From Thaumasiovibrio subtropicus (lineage in GTDB: Bacteria; Pseudomonadota; Gammaproteobacteria; Enterobacterales; Vibrionaceae): DNA of 64,000 bases. Position numbers and translations under genes: made by a program. Where the stretch lies: assembly GCF_019703835.1 (NCBI RefSeq), contig NZ_AP023054.1, positions 3,161,580 through 3,225,579 of the forward strand. Direction: 5' to 3'. The notes below the pieces were generated by a model. It was given only the letters and a program-made list of their open reading frames with translations, had not been told where the DNA came from and searched no databases. Positions 55,744 to 64,000 of the stretch are shown here, piece by piece; the stretch's first letter is position 1; every line of letters begins with the position of its first letter.

Positions 55744-56640
55744 TTATGGTAATGCTTTGAACCACGCCGTAATTTCCGTGATCAATGCGTGATGTACAGG
55801 GCTATTATCCAGTTCCGAGCGACTCAACAACACATACCCGGCCCTGCCTTCTTTCGTCATAAAAGCAAGGTCGAGCTGGCAGAACTGGTCAGCATAAAAC
55901 GAAGATGTCAGGACGTGTTCCGGCAAAATAGCGAAGCCATCGTCTTGCAGCATACGCAATAACACATCGATGTTACTCACTTTCACTGCGTTCGAGGCCA
56001 CCACCATCTGCGCTTTCAAAGCGGTATTCATCAAGTCTTCAGCCACCAACTGACGGCATTGTTCAAGATCACGGATACTCAAGTCTTTTCGCTGCGCTAA
56101 GGTATGATTTCGATGCACGTAGAAACCAAATTTTGGATACCCTAAATTGTGAAACCGCAGACCGGCTTTTGGTGTTATCGCACCACTGTTTAAGGTGATC
56201 GCAAAATCAGCTTGCGACCTCAACAAGGCATCGATTGCGGGGTCTCTGTCGCGTTGCAGCCAATGAATGCGCGTGTGTGGAAAGGCTCGTCGCATCCCAC
56301 TATCAAACGACGCTATCGCATCACAAGGCAACGCGACGTCATGGCATACCGTCACTTCCGCCACCTCTCCCTGCGAGAGGCTATCGCACGCAAGTTCAAG
56401 CGCATCGAGTTGGTAAAGAATGTGCTTCGCTTGACGTAACAGTGGCTCGCCTTCGGTAGTTAACTTCGGCTTTTTCCCAGCTCTTTCAAACAGTTCAAGA
56501 TCCCAGTCTATCTCTAAATTGGTCACTTGATGGTGTAGTGTCGCCCTGTCTTTACCCAACTTTCTCGCCGCAGCACTAAAGGAGCCCTGTTCAGCCACAG
56601 CCACAAAAGCTGTCAGTTGTTCAATACTCGCTCTTGCCAT
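55744..56640 (-). CDS. LysR-family regulator divergent from penicillin V acylase gene
   Basis: 298-residue LTTR with HTH region EQGSFSAAARKLGKDRATLHHQVTNLEI and an effector domain. Start ATG 56640 is chosen because GGAGGAAGG lies just upstream; the longer frame to 56697 adds 19 unconserved residues. The gene is divergent from the choloylglycine-hydrolase-family gene with about 100 bp between, so it probably controls that gene and itself. It is a paralogue of the LysR at 9926-10795: both share FP...HW in the effector domain and NLEID in the HTH. Confidence 0.9.
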   Translation of the reverse strand: MARASIEQLTAFVAVAEQGSFSAAARKLGKDRATLHHQVTNLEIDWDLELFERAGKKPKLTTEGEPLLRQAKHILYQLDALELACDSLSQGEVAEVTVCHDVALPCDAIASFDSGMRRAFPHTRIHWLQRDRDPAIDALLRSQADFAITLNSGAITPKAGLRFHNLGYPKFGFYVHRNHTLAQRKDLSIRDLEQCRQLVAEDLMNTALKAQMVVASNAVKVSNIDVLLRMLQDDGFAILPEHVLTSSFYADQFCQLDLAFMTKEGRAGYVLLSRSELDNSPVHHALITEITAWFKALP

Positions 56641-56741
56641 ACCTTCCTCCGTTTGTTGCAAATATTCTAACAAAACTGAGATTACTTGCTGAATCACTTT
56701 CGTAAAATGGCCACATCCAATGACAAAACAGGATTCACATT

Positions 56742-57791
56742 ATGAAAGCACTTACTAAAAAAATCGTACTGGCTGCATCGGTAGCCGCAGCCATGGCATC
56801 AGTCACCGCGTCAGCATGTACTCGCGTGCTTTGGGAAACAGACGATCATGGCGTCTTTGTGGGCCGCACCATGGACTGGATGGAAGAGAATCAACCAACC
56901 GTTGATGTGCGACCAGCAGGCATTCGCTATCGCGGTTTCGAATCCGACCATGCGCTAACTTGGGAGTCTAAGTATGCCTCTGTCGGCCTTACACTTTATG
57001 GTATTGGTTTGGTAGATGGCTTCAACGAAGCGGGGTTCTCTGCTAATGCTCTGTTTTTAGATGAAGAATCTCCGGGCAAATTTGATGAAACTCGCCAACA
57101 AATTCAAAACGCCCGCTTCGTTGCCTACTTGCTTGATAGCTTTGCGACCGTCGAAGAAGCCTTAAAAAACATTGAGACACTGCAAATTCAGCAGTTTGAA
57201 CACAATGGTATGGCGATGAAAGGCCATTACTCTCTTCAAGATGCGACTGGTGACTCAGCCGTCCTTGAGTTCATTGATGGCCAATGGCAGATCTATCATG
57301 GTAAACAGTATGATGTGATGACGAACAGCCCAAGCTATGCTGAACATCTTGCTAACTGGGAAGCGGCGAAGCCAAGCGATGCTAGTGAGATAGATGGCAA
57401 CTTCCCCGTGCCGGGCAACATCATTTCATCACAACGTTTCATTTGGAACAAATACATGAAAGACCAGTTGGTTGAGCCAAGTAGCTACACCAATGGCCTC
57501 GCCAAAATAGACAGTGTGACCTACAAGATCCCCCTTGATGCGGCTAACCGCCCCGTTAACGGCGAAATGATGGGTTATGCGACCTTGTATTCACTTGCCT
57601 ACAACCTCGATCAACAAGTGATGCAGGTTCGCTATCAGTTCGGTGATGCATTCACGCATTTCTCTGTCGACTTCGATAAAGTCAATGATGGTAAGTTCTA
57701 CAGCATTCCGGCAGACCAAGCTGATCTCTTCGGCGACATTACAGAGCGGATGATCGAAAGCAAAGGCGTGATGGGCCAATATCGTATTTAG
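56742..57791 (+). CDS. Choloylglycine hydrolase family protein (penicillin V acylase-like)
   Basis: 349-residue Ntn-hydrolase. A signal peptide ends at TASA and exposes C26 as the N-terminal nucleophile (CTRVLWETDDHGVFVGRTMDW), which is the maturation logic of the family. The later NSPSYAEHLANW region matches conserved Asn/Arg positions. Gram-negative relatives (for example penicillin V acylases of Pectobacterium and V. cholerae) act on penicillin V and on long-chain acyl-homoserine lactones in the periplasm; substrate here is inferred only. A weak RBS precedes ATG 56742. Confidence 0.9.
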   Translation: MKALTKKIVLAASVAAAMASVTASACTRVLWETDDHGVFVGRTMDWMEENQPTVDVRPAGIRYRGFESDHALTWESKYASVGLTLYGIGLVDGFNEAGFSANALFLDEESPGKFDETRQQIQNARFVAYLLDSFATVEEALKNIETLQIQQFEHNGMAMKGHYSLQDATGDSAVLEFIDGQWQIYHGKQYDVMTNSPSYAEHLANWEAAKPSDASEIDGNFPVPGNIISSQRFIWNKYMKDQLVEPSSYTNGLAKIDSVTYKIPLDAANRPVNGEMMGYATLYSLAYNLDQQVMQVRYQFGDAFTHFSVDFDKVNDGKFYSIPADQADLFGDITERMIESKGVMGQYRI

Positions 57792-57810
57792 TCCAGTCAA
57801 CTTTAACCGC

Positions 57811-57838
57811 AACGGCGCCTTCGAGGTGCCGTTTTTTT
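57811..57838 (+). terminator. Rho-independent terminator after acylase gene
   Basis: Nine-bp stem AACGGCGCC/GGTGCCGTT with one G-T pair, five-base loop and seven T. Confidence 0.85.
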
Positions 57839-57863
57839 ACACGTGAGTAATAACGCCACAGAC

Positions 57864-58412
57864 TCAATGACTTTTCGTATTTAATGCGCACTCAGCAATT
57901 GCAACCACGGTGGGAAACCAAGCGGTGTATCGCTCTGGCGTCGTCGCCAAGGCTGTATGCAAGCTCGCTGCACTCACCCACGCCGTCGCCATGACTTCTT
58001 CAGGATTTACGGTAAACTCAAGATGATCGACTGAACCAATCAGCACATGGTCCAACTCATGCTCGACAAGGGCATTATCCAAATCGGCACGATAGACGAA
58101 GTCGCCAACATCATGCAGTTCACCTTCATAATGAATCCCCATCTCCTCATGTAAACGACGTGCACCCGCATCTATAAGGGTTTCACCTGTGCGTGGGTGG
58201 GAGCAACACGTGTTCGTCCACAAGCCGCCACTATGGTACTTGTTCATCGCCCGTTGATGCAGTAAATATTCGCGATCGCCTTTGCTGTTGTGACGATAGA
58301 GTAAGACAGAAAACGCTAAATGGAGGTCACCATCAAGGTGCGCCTGCATCTTCTCTTTTAGCCCTATCGGCTCACCGTCATGGTTAACCAGTACTACTTG
58401 CTCTGTTGACAT
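57864..58412 (-). CDS. idi: Isopentenyl-diphosphate delta-isomerase, type 1
   Basis: 182-residue Nudix-fold isomerase interconverting IPP and DMAPP. The catalytic Cys is C70 in WTNTCCSHPRTGE; the Nudix-like helix is ARRLHEEMGI and the second acidic site lies in VEHELDHVL. The length equals that of E. coli Idi with start ATG 58412 (GAGGG upstream); the frame is open for 16 more codons without conserved sequence. Non-essential in organisms with the MEP pathway, where it balances the two isomers. Confidence 0.93.
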   Translation of the reverse strand: MSTEQVVLVNHDGEPIGLKEKMQAHLDGDLHLAFSVLLYRHNSKGDREYLLHQRAMNKYHSGGLWTNTCCSHPRTGETLIDAGARRLHEEMGIHYEGELHDVGDFVYRADLDNALVEHELDHVLIGSVDHLEFTVNPEEVMATAWVSAASLHTALATTPERYTAWFPTVVAIAECALNTKSH

Positions 58413-58452
58413 CAAGCCCTCGTTATCACGTGATATGGCACCCAAAAACAGC

Positions 58453-58480
58453 AAGGGCACGCCGAAGCGTGCCCTTTTAT
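58453..58480 (-). terminator. Terminator between plsC and idi
   Basis: Ten-bp stem AAGGGCACGC/GCGTGCCCTT with a CGAA loop, about 70 bp after the plsC stop on the minus strand. Confidence 0.75.
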
Positions 58481-58547
58481 CATAGCTTATTGACCAACTG
58501 CAATAGTAATCAGTTCAGCAAAGGTTTCCCATGACCTTGCCGTTCAT

Positions 58548-59300
58548 CTAGGCAGCGGAGGAGTGTCCCACTTTTCCGGCCCCATTACGGCGTGACACTT
58601 CTTCGTCTAACTCAGCCAGCTTATCCACCATGAGGTTGCGGCAATCTTCCGCAAGCTGACGAACTTGATCTTTACCGTATCCTTCTACTGAGACGGGAGG
58701 CATCACTTCAACAATGATATGGCCGTTGTCCCAGCGATTCAGATTTAAATGGCCCGTCGAACTACAAACAATCGGCGTTACAGGGACATCAGCACCAATC
58801 GCCGCATGAAACGCGCCAGTTTTGAAAGGTAACAAGCCACGGCCGCGTGATCGTGTCCCTTCAGGGAACATCCACACCGATACCTTGTTCTGTTTAATTT
58901 TCTCGACAACCTGACCAATCGTCCCCACGGCTTTCGAGCGGTTCTTACGATCAATCAAAATATTACCGGTAATCCAATACAGTTGCCCAAAAAGAGGTAA
59001 CCAAAGCAGGCTCTTTTTACCGACGGTGACCGTACGAGGCATCACTGCCCCTGACACTGTCCATAAATCCCAGTTACTCTGGTGATTGGCAATATATACA
59101 CTCGGCGGCAAGCCCTCTTGCTGCTCTGGATAGCGAACTTCCAGCTTAATGCCATAGATGCGAGACATCTTGCTGAACATGCGTCCAAAGGTCTTCACAT
59201 GTTTTGGATTGCGCGGACTTAGCAAGCACCAACTACAGCCAAAAACAAACATCACTACGGCAAAGATAGCGGTTGCCAGCAAGCGCAGTACAAAAATCAT
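58548..59300 (-). CDS. plsC: 1-acylglycerol-3-phosphate O-acyltransferase
   Basis: 250-residue membrane-associated acyltransferase making phosphatidic acid. N-terminal hydrophobic helix (residues 1-28), catalytic NHQSNWD (H73 and D78), FPEGTRSRG substrate-binding motif and the later VTPIV block are all present. It lies next to parC as in many gammaproteobacteria. AGGA precedes ATG 59300. Confidence 0.95.
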   Translation of the reverse strand: MIFVLRLLATAIFAVVMFVFGCSWCLLSPRNPKHVKTFGRMFSKMSRIYGIKLEVRYPEQQEGLPPSVYIANHQSNWDLWTVSGAVMPRTVTVGKKSLLWLPLFGQLYWITGNILIDRKNRSKAVGTIGQVVEKIKQNKVSVWMFPEGTRSRGRGLLPFKTGAFHAAIGADVPVTPIVCSSTGHLNLNRWDNGHIIVEVMPPVSVEGYGKDQVRQLAEDCRNLMVDKLAELDEEVSRRNGAGKVGHSSAA

Positions 59301-59382
59301 TCCTACATCCTTTCAGCGTACAAGTGTACGCTAGTATACAGACTGAAGATGAAAAAACACCCTTTTTCACCCCTTAACAAAT

Positions 59383-59410
59383 AAAAGCCCTCAGGGTGAG
59401 GGCTTTTAGT
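59383..59410 (-). terminator. Terminator of parC
   Basis: Nine-bp stem AAAGCCCTC/GAGGGCTTT with a five-base loop, immediately downstream of parC on the minus strand. Confidence 0.85.
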
Positions 59411-59425
59411 ATCAACACTGAGTCG

Positions 59426-61681
59426 TTATTCCGCTTCGGGCACCACGATCTCTATCCCTGTCACGCGTTGTAACCCACGCGGTAACATCGCGCCTCGACG
59501 ACCACGATCGCCGTGGAAATTCTCAAGATCCGCGGGTTTCAACCCCAGTTTACGCTTGCCCGCTTGCAGGGTTAACGATGCGCCTTGTGGTAAAATAATC
59601 AAATGTGCCAACAGTTCTTCGCGTGTTTTCGCACGCGCTGCTGCAATATTGATAATCTTGTTTCCTTTACCCTTACCTAATTGAGGCAGATCTTTGACCT
59701 TAAAGATCAACATCCGCCCTTCATTGGTGATCGCGACGATCTGGTCGTTCTCAAGATCGTTAATGGTTTGCGGCGACATCACCTCGGCGTTCTCGGGCAA
59801 GGTTAACAACGCTTTACCGCTTTTGTTCTTCGAGATCATATCACTCGATTTACAAATAAAGCCGTAACCAGCATCGGAAGCCATTAACCAAAGATTATCC
59901 TCATCAGACATCAAGACTTGTCGCACCGCACTGCCCGGCGTCAGGTTCAAGCGGCCAGTGATCGGCTCACCTTGACTGCGCGCTGAAGGTAAGGTGTGCG
60001 ATTCGAGCGCATAGGAGCGGCCATCACTACCCAGGAAGATAGCGGGTTGATTACTCTTACCCCGCGCGTGCGCTAAATATGCATCACCCGCTTTGAAGTT
60101 CATGCCACTCGGGTCGACATCATGACCTTTGGCATGGCGCACCCAACCTTTGTCTGACAGCACAACAGTGATTGGTTCACTCGGCACTAGCTCACGCTCA
60201 GATAGCGCTTTCGCTTCAGCACGCTCAACCATTGGAGAACGGCGATCGTCGCCGTACTTCTCTGCATCCGCCGCGATCTCTTTCTTCAATAAGGTATTCA
60301 TACGGCGCTCAGAACCCAGCAGTTGCTCTAGTTTCTCACGCTCTTTGTTTAACTCATCTTGCTCACCGCGGATCTTGATCTCTTCAAGCTTGGCAAGTTG
60401 ACGCAGTTTAATCTCTAAGATCGCTTCAGCTTGCTTCTCGCTCAGATCAAAGCGCGACATCAATTCGGCTTTTGGATTATCTTCTGTTCGGATGATCTCA
60501 ATCACTTCGTCAATGTTGAGATAAGCCGCCAAGAGACCTTCTAAGATGTGCAGACGGGCCAAGACTTTATCTAGGCGGTGCTGCAAACGCTTGCGCACAG
60601 TTTCGCGACGGAACACCAGCCATTCACGTAGAACCGTTTCTAACCCTTTCACCTGCGGGCGGCCATCAAGGCCCAGCATATTGAGGTTGACGCGGTAGCT
60701 CTTCTCTAGATCGGTTGATGCAAACAGGTGATTCATTAGCTGTTCACAATCAACGCGGTTAGAGCGCGGTACAATCACAATACGGGTCGGATTTTCATGA
60801 TCAGATTCATCACGTAGATCATCCACCATTGGCAACTTTTTGTTGCGCATTTGGTTGGCAATCTGCTCAAGCAATTTCGCACCAGATACTTGATGTGGTA
60901 GCGCGGTGATCACGATATCACCATTCTCTTTCGTCCACACCGCGCGCATCTTCACGCTACCTTTACCGGTGCGATACATCTTTTTGATGTCAGCGCTTGA
61001 TGAGATGATTTCCGCTTCCGTCGGATAATCAGGCCCTTTGACATACTCCATCAAGGTCTCTAGATCTGATTTTGGATTATCAATCAGATGGACCAGTGCA
61101 TTGGCCACTTCACGGGCATTATGCGGTGGAATGTCTGTGGCCATACCGACGGCAATCCCTGTCACGCCATTCAGCAGAATGTGTGGCAGACGCGCGGGCA
61201 ACATCTTCGGCTCTTTCATGGTACCGTCGAAGTTTGGCACCCAATCCACCGTGCCTTGACCCAGTTCACTCAATAATACTTCTGAGAAGCGAGATAAACG
61301 TGACTCGGTGTAACGCATCGCAGCGAAAGATTTCGGATCATCTGGCGCACCCCAGTTACCTTGCCCATCGACCAATGGATAACGGTAAGAGAATGGTTGC
61401 GCCATTAGGACCATCGCTTCGTAACAGGCGGAATCACCGTGAGGGTGATACTTACCCAACACGTCACCGACGGTACGAGCAGATTTCTTATACTTTGCCG
61501 TCGCAGAGAGCCCTAGCTCTGACATCGCATAGATAATACGACGCTGTACTGGCTTCAATCCGTCACCGATAAACGGCAGCGCACGATCCATGATTACGTA
61601 CATGGAGTAATTGAGGTAGGCATCTTCAGAAAAGCGACCAATCGGCAGCTGTTCAACGCCATCCATCGAAATATCAGTCAT
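59426..61681 (-). CDS. parC: DNA topoisomerase IV subunit A
   Basis: 751-residue decatenating type II topoisomerase subunit. The active-site Tyr is Y124 in AAMRYTES. The quinolone-determining positions equivalent to E. coli S80 and E84 are S84 and E88 (HGDSACYEA), both wild type. The C-terminal beta-pinwheel is present, shorter than in GyrA. It lies downstream of parE with a 54-bp gap. Confidence 0.98.
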   Translation of the reverse strand: MTDISMDGVEQLPIGRFSEDAYLNYSMYVIMDRALPFIGDGLKPVQRRIIYAMSELGLSATAKYKKSARTVGDVLGKYHPHGDSACYEAMVLMAQPFSYRYPLVDGQGNWGAPDDPKSFAAMRYTESRLSRFSEVLLSELGQGTVDWVPNFDGTMKEPKMLPARLPHILLNGVTGIAVGMATDIPPHNAREVANALVHLIDNPKSDLETLMEYVKGPDYPTEAEIISSSADIKKMYRTGKGSVKMRAVWTKENGDIVITALPHQVSGAKLLEQIANQMRNKKLPMVDDLRDESDHENPTRIVIVPRSNRVDCEQLMNHLFASTDLEKSYRVNLNMLGLDGRPQVKGLETVLREWLVFRRETVRKRLQHRLDKVLARLHILEGLLAAYLNIDEVIEIIRTEDNPKAELMSRFDLSEKQAEAILEIKLRQLAKLEEIKIRGEQDELNKEREKLEQLLGSERRMNTLLKKEIAADAEKYGDDRRSPMVERAEAKALSERELVPSEPITVVLSDKGWVRHAKGHDVDPSGMNFKAGDAYLAHARGKSNQPAIFLGSDGRSYALESHTLPSARSQGEPITGRLNLTPGSAVRQVLMSDEDNLWLMASDAGYGFICKSSDMISKNKSGKALLTLPENAEVMSPQTINDLENDQIVAITNEGRMLIFKVKDLPQLGKGKGNKIINIAAARAKTREELLAHLIILPQGASLTLQAGKRKLGLKPADLENFHGDRGRRGAMLPRGLQRVTGIEIVVPEAE

Positions 61682-61735
61682 GATGTGACATCCGTTAAAA
61701 CTGAAAACCGCCAGCTCTCACTGGCGGAAAAATCA

Positions 61736-63619
61736 TTATACTTCGGCGAGATCGCCTTTTTCTTGTAACCAACCGCGACGATCTTCTGCTCGTTTCTTAC
61801 CGAGCAACATATCCATCACCTTCTCATCCTGCTCATCTTCATCCAGCGTTAACTGCACCAAACGGCGGGTGTTCGGATCCATGGTGGTTTCGCGCAGCTG
61901 TAGCGGGTTCATTTCACCCAATCCTTTAAATCGCTGCACGTTGATCTTGGCGCGTTTTTGGCTTAATCGGTCTAAAATCCCCTCTTTTTCTTGATCATCG
62001 AGGGCATAGTAAACCTCTTTACCACAGTCAATTCGATAAAGTGGCGGCATCGCAACAAAGACATGCCCCGCTCTCACCATCGCCTTAAAATGTTTGAAGA
62101 ACAGCGCACAAAGCAGGGTGGCGATATGTAATCCATCCGAATCCGCATCGGCAAGAATACAGATTTTACCGTAGCGCAAGCCACTCAAGTCATCAGAATC
62201 GGGGTCAATGCCCAGCGCAACAGAGATGTCATGCACTTCTTGTGATGCCAAGACCTGATCCGCAGACACTTCCCACGTATTCAGAATCTTACCGCGTAGC
62301 GGCATAATGGCTTGGAACTCACGGTCGCGCGCCTGTTTCGCACTACCACCCGCCGAGTCACCCTCGACCAAGAAGAGTTCGGTTCGGCTTAAGTCCTGCA
62401 TTGAACAGTCGGTCAACTTACCGGGTAAGGCTGGCCCTGAGGCCACTTTCTTGCGCACAACCTTTTTCGCAGCACGCATACGGCGGTGGGCGTTGGCAAT
62501 ACACAGCTCAGCGAGTTGCTCAGCTATCTGTGGTTGCTCATTCAACCAGAGGCTAAAGGCATCTTTTACGACACCCGAAACAAATGCAGCACTCTGACGT
62601 GAAGAGAGTCGCTCTTTAGTTTGGCCCGCAAATTGTGGATCTTGCATCTTGATCGATAACACGTAGGCGCAGCGATCCCAGATATCATCGGCGGTCAGCT
62701 TAACGCCTCGCGGTAATAAGTTGCGGAACTCACAGAACTCTTTCATCGCATCAAGCAGACCTTGACGAAGTCCATTCACATGGGTACCGCCCTGTGCAGT
62801 TGGGATCAGGTTCACGTAGCTTTCATTAATCAGCTCGCCGCCTTCAGGTAACCAAATCACGGCCCAATCAGCAGCTTCTGTTGAGCCAGTGAACTTGCCT
62901 GTAAATGGCCGCTCTGGGAGCAACGGATACTCTTTTACACTGTCTGCCAGGTAGTCATTAAGGCCATCTTCATAGTGCCAACGGTGCTCTTCGTTATTGA
63001 CCTTATCAGTGAAAACAATTTCCAAGCCCGGACATAGCACCGCTTTTGCCTTCAAAACACTCTTTAGGCGCGAGACGGAAAATTTTGGACTATCAAAGTA
63101 GTCCGGTGTTGGCCAAAAATGAACACGGGTCCCTTTAGCGCGCTTGCCGCAAGTACCAATCACTTCAAGCTCGGAGACTTTATCACCGTGTTCGAAGGCG
63201 ATTTGATAGACCTGACCATCACGTTTAACGGTCACTTCAACACGGCTTGAAAGGGCATTAACGACCGAAATACCCACCCCGTGAAGACCACCAGAAAACT
63301 GGTAGTTTTTGTTAGAGAATTTACCACCCGCATGCAATTTGCACAGGATAAGTTCAACACCAGATACACCTTCTACAGGGTGAATATCGACGGGCATCCC
63401 TCGGCCATCATCAATGACTTCAAGCGATTGGTCGGCGTGAAGAATCACTTCAACTTTGCGGGCATGGCCAGCCAAAGCTTCATCGACACTGTTATCGATG
63501 ACTTCTTGGCCAAGGTGGTTGGGGCGCGTAGTGTCGGTATACATACCTGGACGGCGCTTCACGGGCTCCAGTCCATTGAGAACCTCAATGGCACCCGCGT
63601 TATAAGTTTGCTCTGTCAT
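61736..63619 (-). CDS. parE: DNA topoisomerase IV subunit B
   Basis: 627-residue ATPase subunit of topoisomerase IV. GHKL ATP site: QEVIDNSVDEALAG, DDGRGMPVD, GGLHGVGISVVNAL; TOPRIM: EGDSAGGSA and DADSDG. Start ATG 63619 gives the family N-terminus (TEQTYNAGAIEVLNGLEPV); the open frame extends 28 codons upstream to 63703 without conserved sequence. RBS is weak. It is followed by parC, and preceded by yqiA as in E. coli. Confidence 0.97.
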   Translation of the reverse strand: MTEQTYNAGAIEVLNGLEPVKRRPGMYTDTTRPNHLGQEVIDNSVDEALAGHARKVEVILHADQSLEVIDDGRGMPVDIHPVEGVSGVELILCKLHAGGKFSNKNYQFSGGLHGVGISVVNALSSRVEVTVKRDGQVYQIAFEHGDKVSELEVIGTCGKRAKGTRVHFWPTPDYFDSPKFSVSRLKSVLKAKAVLCPGLEIVFTDKVNNEEHRWHYEDGLNDYLADSVKEYPLLPERPFTGKFTGSTEAADWAVIWLPEGGELINESYVNLIPTAQGGTHVNGLRQGLLDAMKEFCEFRNLLPRGVKLTADDIWDRCAYVLSIKMQDPQFAGQTKERLSSRQSAAFVSGVVKDAFSLWLNEQPQIAEQLAELCIANAHRRMRAAKKVVRKKVASGPALPGKLTDCSMQDLSRTELFLVEGDSAGGSAKQARDREFQAIMPLRGKILNTWEVSADQVLASQEVHDISVALGIDPDSDDLSGLRYGKICILADADSDGLHIATLLCALFFKHFKAMVRAGHVFVAMPPLYRIDCGKEVYYALDDQEKEGILDRLSQKRAKINVQRFKGLGEMNPLQLRETTMDPNTRRLVQLTLDEDEQDEKVMDMLLGKKRAEDRRGWLQEKGDLAEV

Positions 63620-63804
63620 ATCAGGGATACGTCGTAAAAAATTTTCACAATAGTCAGTAACGCCCGCTTGGTTGTCAAGCAGGAGCCACGAAAAGTCAGT
63701 CACATTTGTGACCCGTCTTCCCCTGCTGCTAGTGGGGATTAAAGTCAGCAGACTCTAAGAAGGCGATAGATTGTACAATCACAACTTATCGTAAAGGTAT
63801 GATG

Positions 63805-64000
63805 TTACAAGCCAAGAAATTGAATGATCTCGGCAGGATAGCGCTCAAAGTCAACAAAACTGTGATTACCCTCTGGCTCCACGTTTTGTCGACACGCAGC
63901 ATACTTTTCAACCGCTTGACGGTAGTCAAGCACCTCATCGCCTTCCTGCTGCAATAACCATAGTTGATCCGGGTGCTTTAGCACATCCACATCCAGCGCT
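63805..64000 (-). CDS. yqiA: YqiA-type esterase, C-terminal part (cut by window end)
   Basis: Only the last 65 codons are in the window; the frame is still open at base 64000, so the start and the nucleophile Ser lie outside. The visible part ends GNHSFVDFERYPAEIIQFLGL, with the catalytic His of the alpha/beta-hydrolase triad in GNHSF and the acid in the preceding EGDEVLDY. Position upstream of parE is that of yqiA in gammaproteobacteria. The partial protein cannot reveal the substrate. Confidence 0.87.
   Translation of the reverse strand, partial: ALDVDVLKHPDQLWLLQQEGDEVLDYRQAVEKYAACRQNVEPEGNHSFVDFERYPAEIIQFLGL

Noticed and set aside
61072..61536. Plus-strand frame of 154 codons opposite parC
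   Set aside because: Antisense shadow within the conserved parC coding region, with no RBS or protein-like features.
1..64000. CRISPR array, prophage, integron or toxin-antitoxin system
   Set aside because: No regularly spaced repeats, integrase/transposase or phage structural genes, or toxin-antitoxin pair were recognised on either strand.

Overview
The window is chromosomal DNA of a gammaproteobacterium of the Vibrionaceae. The first six genes follow the order of the Vibrio cholerae chitin-oligosaccharide locus: ABC ATPase, GH9 glucosaminidase, GlcNAc kinase, GH20 hexosaminidase, GH94 chitobiose phosphorylase and sugar-phosphate mutase. The segment at 15989-21838 follows the V. cholerae cel (GlcN2/cellobiose PTS) locus: IIB, IIC, IIA, GH4, ChbG and LacI. 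The second half has the usual Vibrio housekeeping order lptFG-pepA-holC-valS, rraB-arcA-argF-pyrBI-ridA and plsC-parC-parE-yqiA. The genus cannot be fixed from the sequence alone. No phage, IS transposase, CRISPR array or defence island was seen.

Layout. 1-9273: one plus-strand operon for chitobiose and chitosan-oligosaccharide catabolism. 9274-14287: accessory genes (small lipoprotein, LysR, lipoprotein amidohydrolase, 4-TM protein, DsdC-like LysR). 14435-15889: nagE. 15989-22260: LacI regulator and minus-strand cel operon, whose structural genes lie between two inverted copies of a MITE-like repeat, followed by a GCAGAA tandem array and tRNA-Leu(CAA). 22586-27264: Cache-domain chemoreceptor, RDD protein and lptFG. 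27457-32348: pepA, holC, valS. 32462-35956: a three-gene envelope operon (YjgN-like, M48 peptidase, MepA-like peptidase) and a DUF2061 protein. 36090-40400: MarR-GNAT fusion and an orphan solute-binding protein paired with a large chemoreceptor. 40752-50321: rraB, arcA, argF (with tandem ARG boxes), two IgaA/UmoB-like paralogues around a possible small membrane protein, and pyrBI behind a transcription attenuator. 50747-57791: secreted DUF1501/DUF1800 pair, a Dph6-like ATP pyrophosphatase next to ridA, and a penicillin V acylase-like enzyme divergent from a LysR gene. 57864-64000: idi, plsC, parC, parE and the 3' end of yqiA.

How the genes work together. The left third is a coherent chito-oligosaccharide programme. 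Imported (GlcNAc)n is trimmed by GH20 and phosphorolysed by ChbP. Free GlcNAc is phosphorylated by the kinase, GlcNAc-1-P is probably handled by the mutase, partly deacetylated units go to the GH9 enzyme, GlcNAc monomer enters through NagE, and GlcN2 or related disaccharides enter through the cel PTS. The arginine/pyrimidine cluster shows classical control elements: ArgR boxes before argF and a leader-peptide attenuator before pyrBI. The least understood systems are the IgaA-like pair, the MCP/binding-protein pair, the YjgN/M48/MepA-like operon, the Dph6-like/RidA neighbourhood and the repeat-flanked cel operon.
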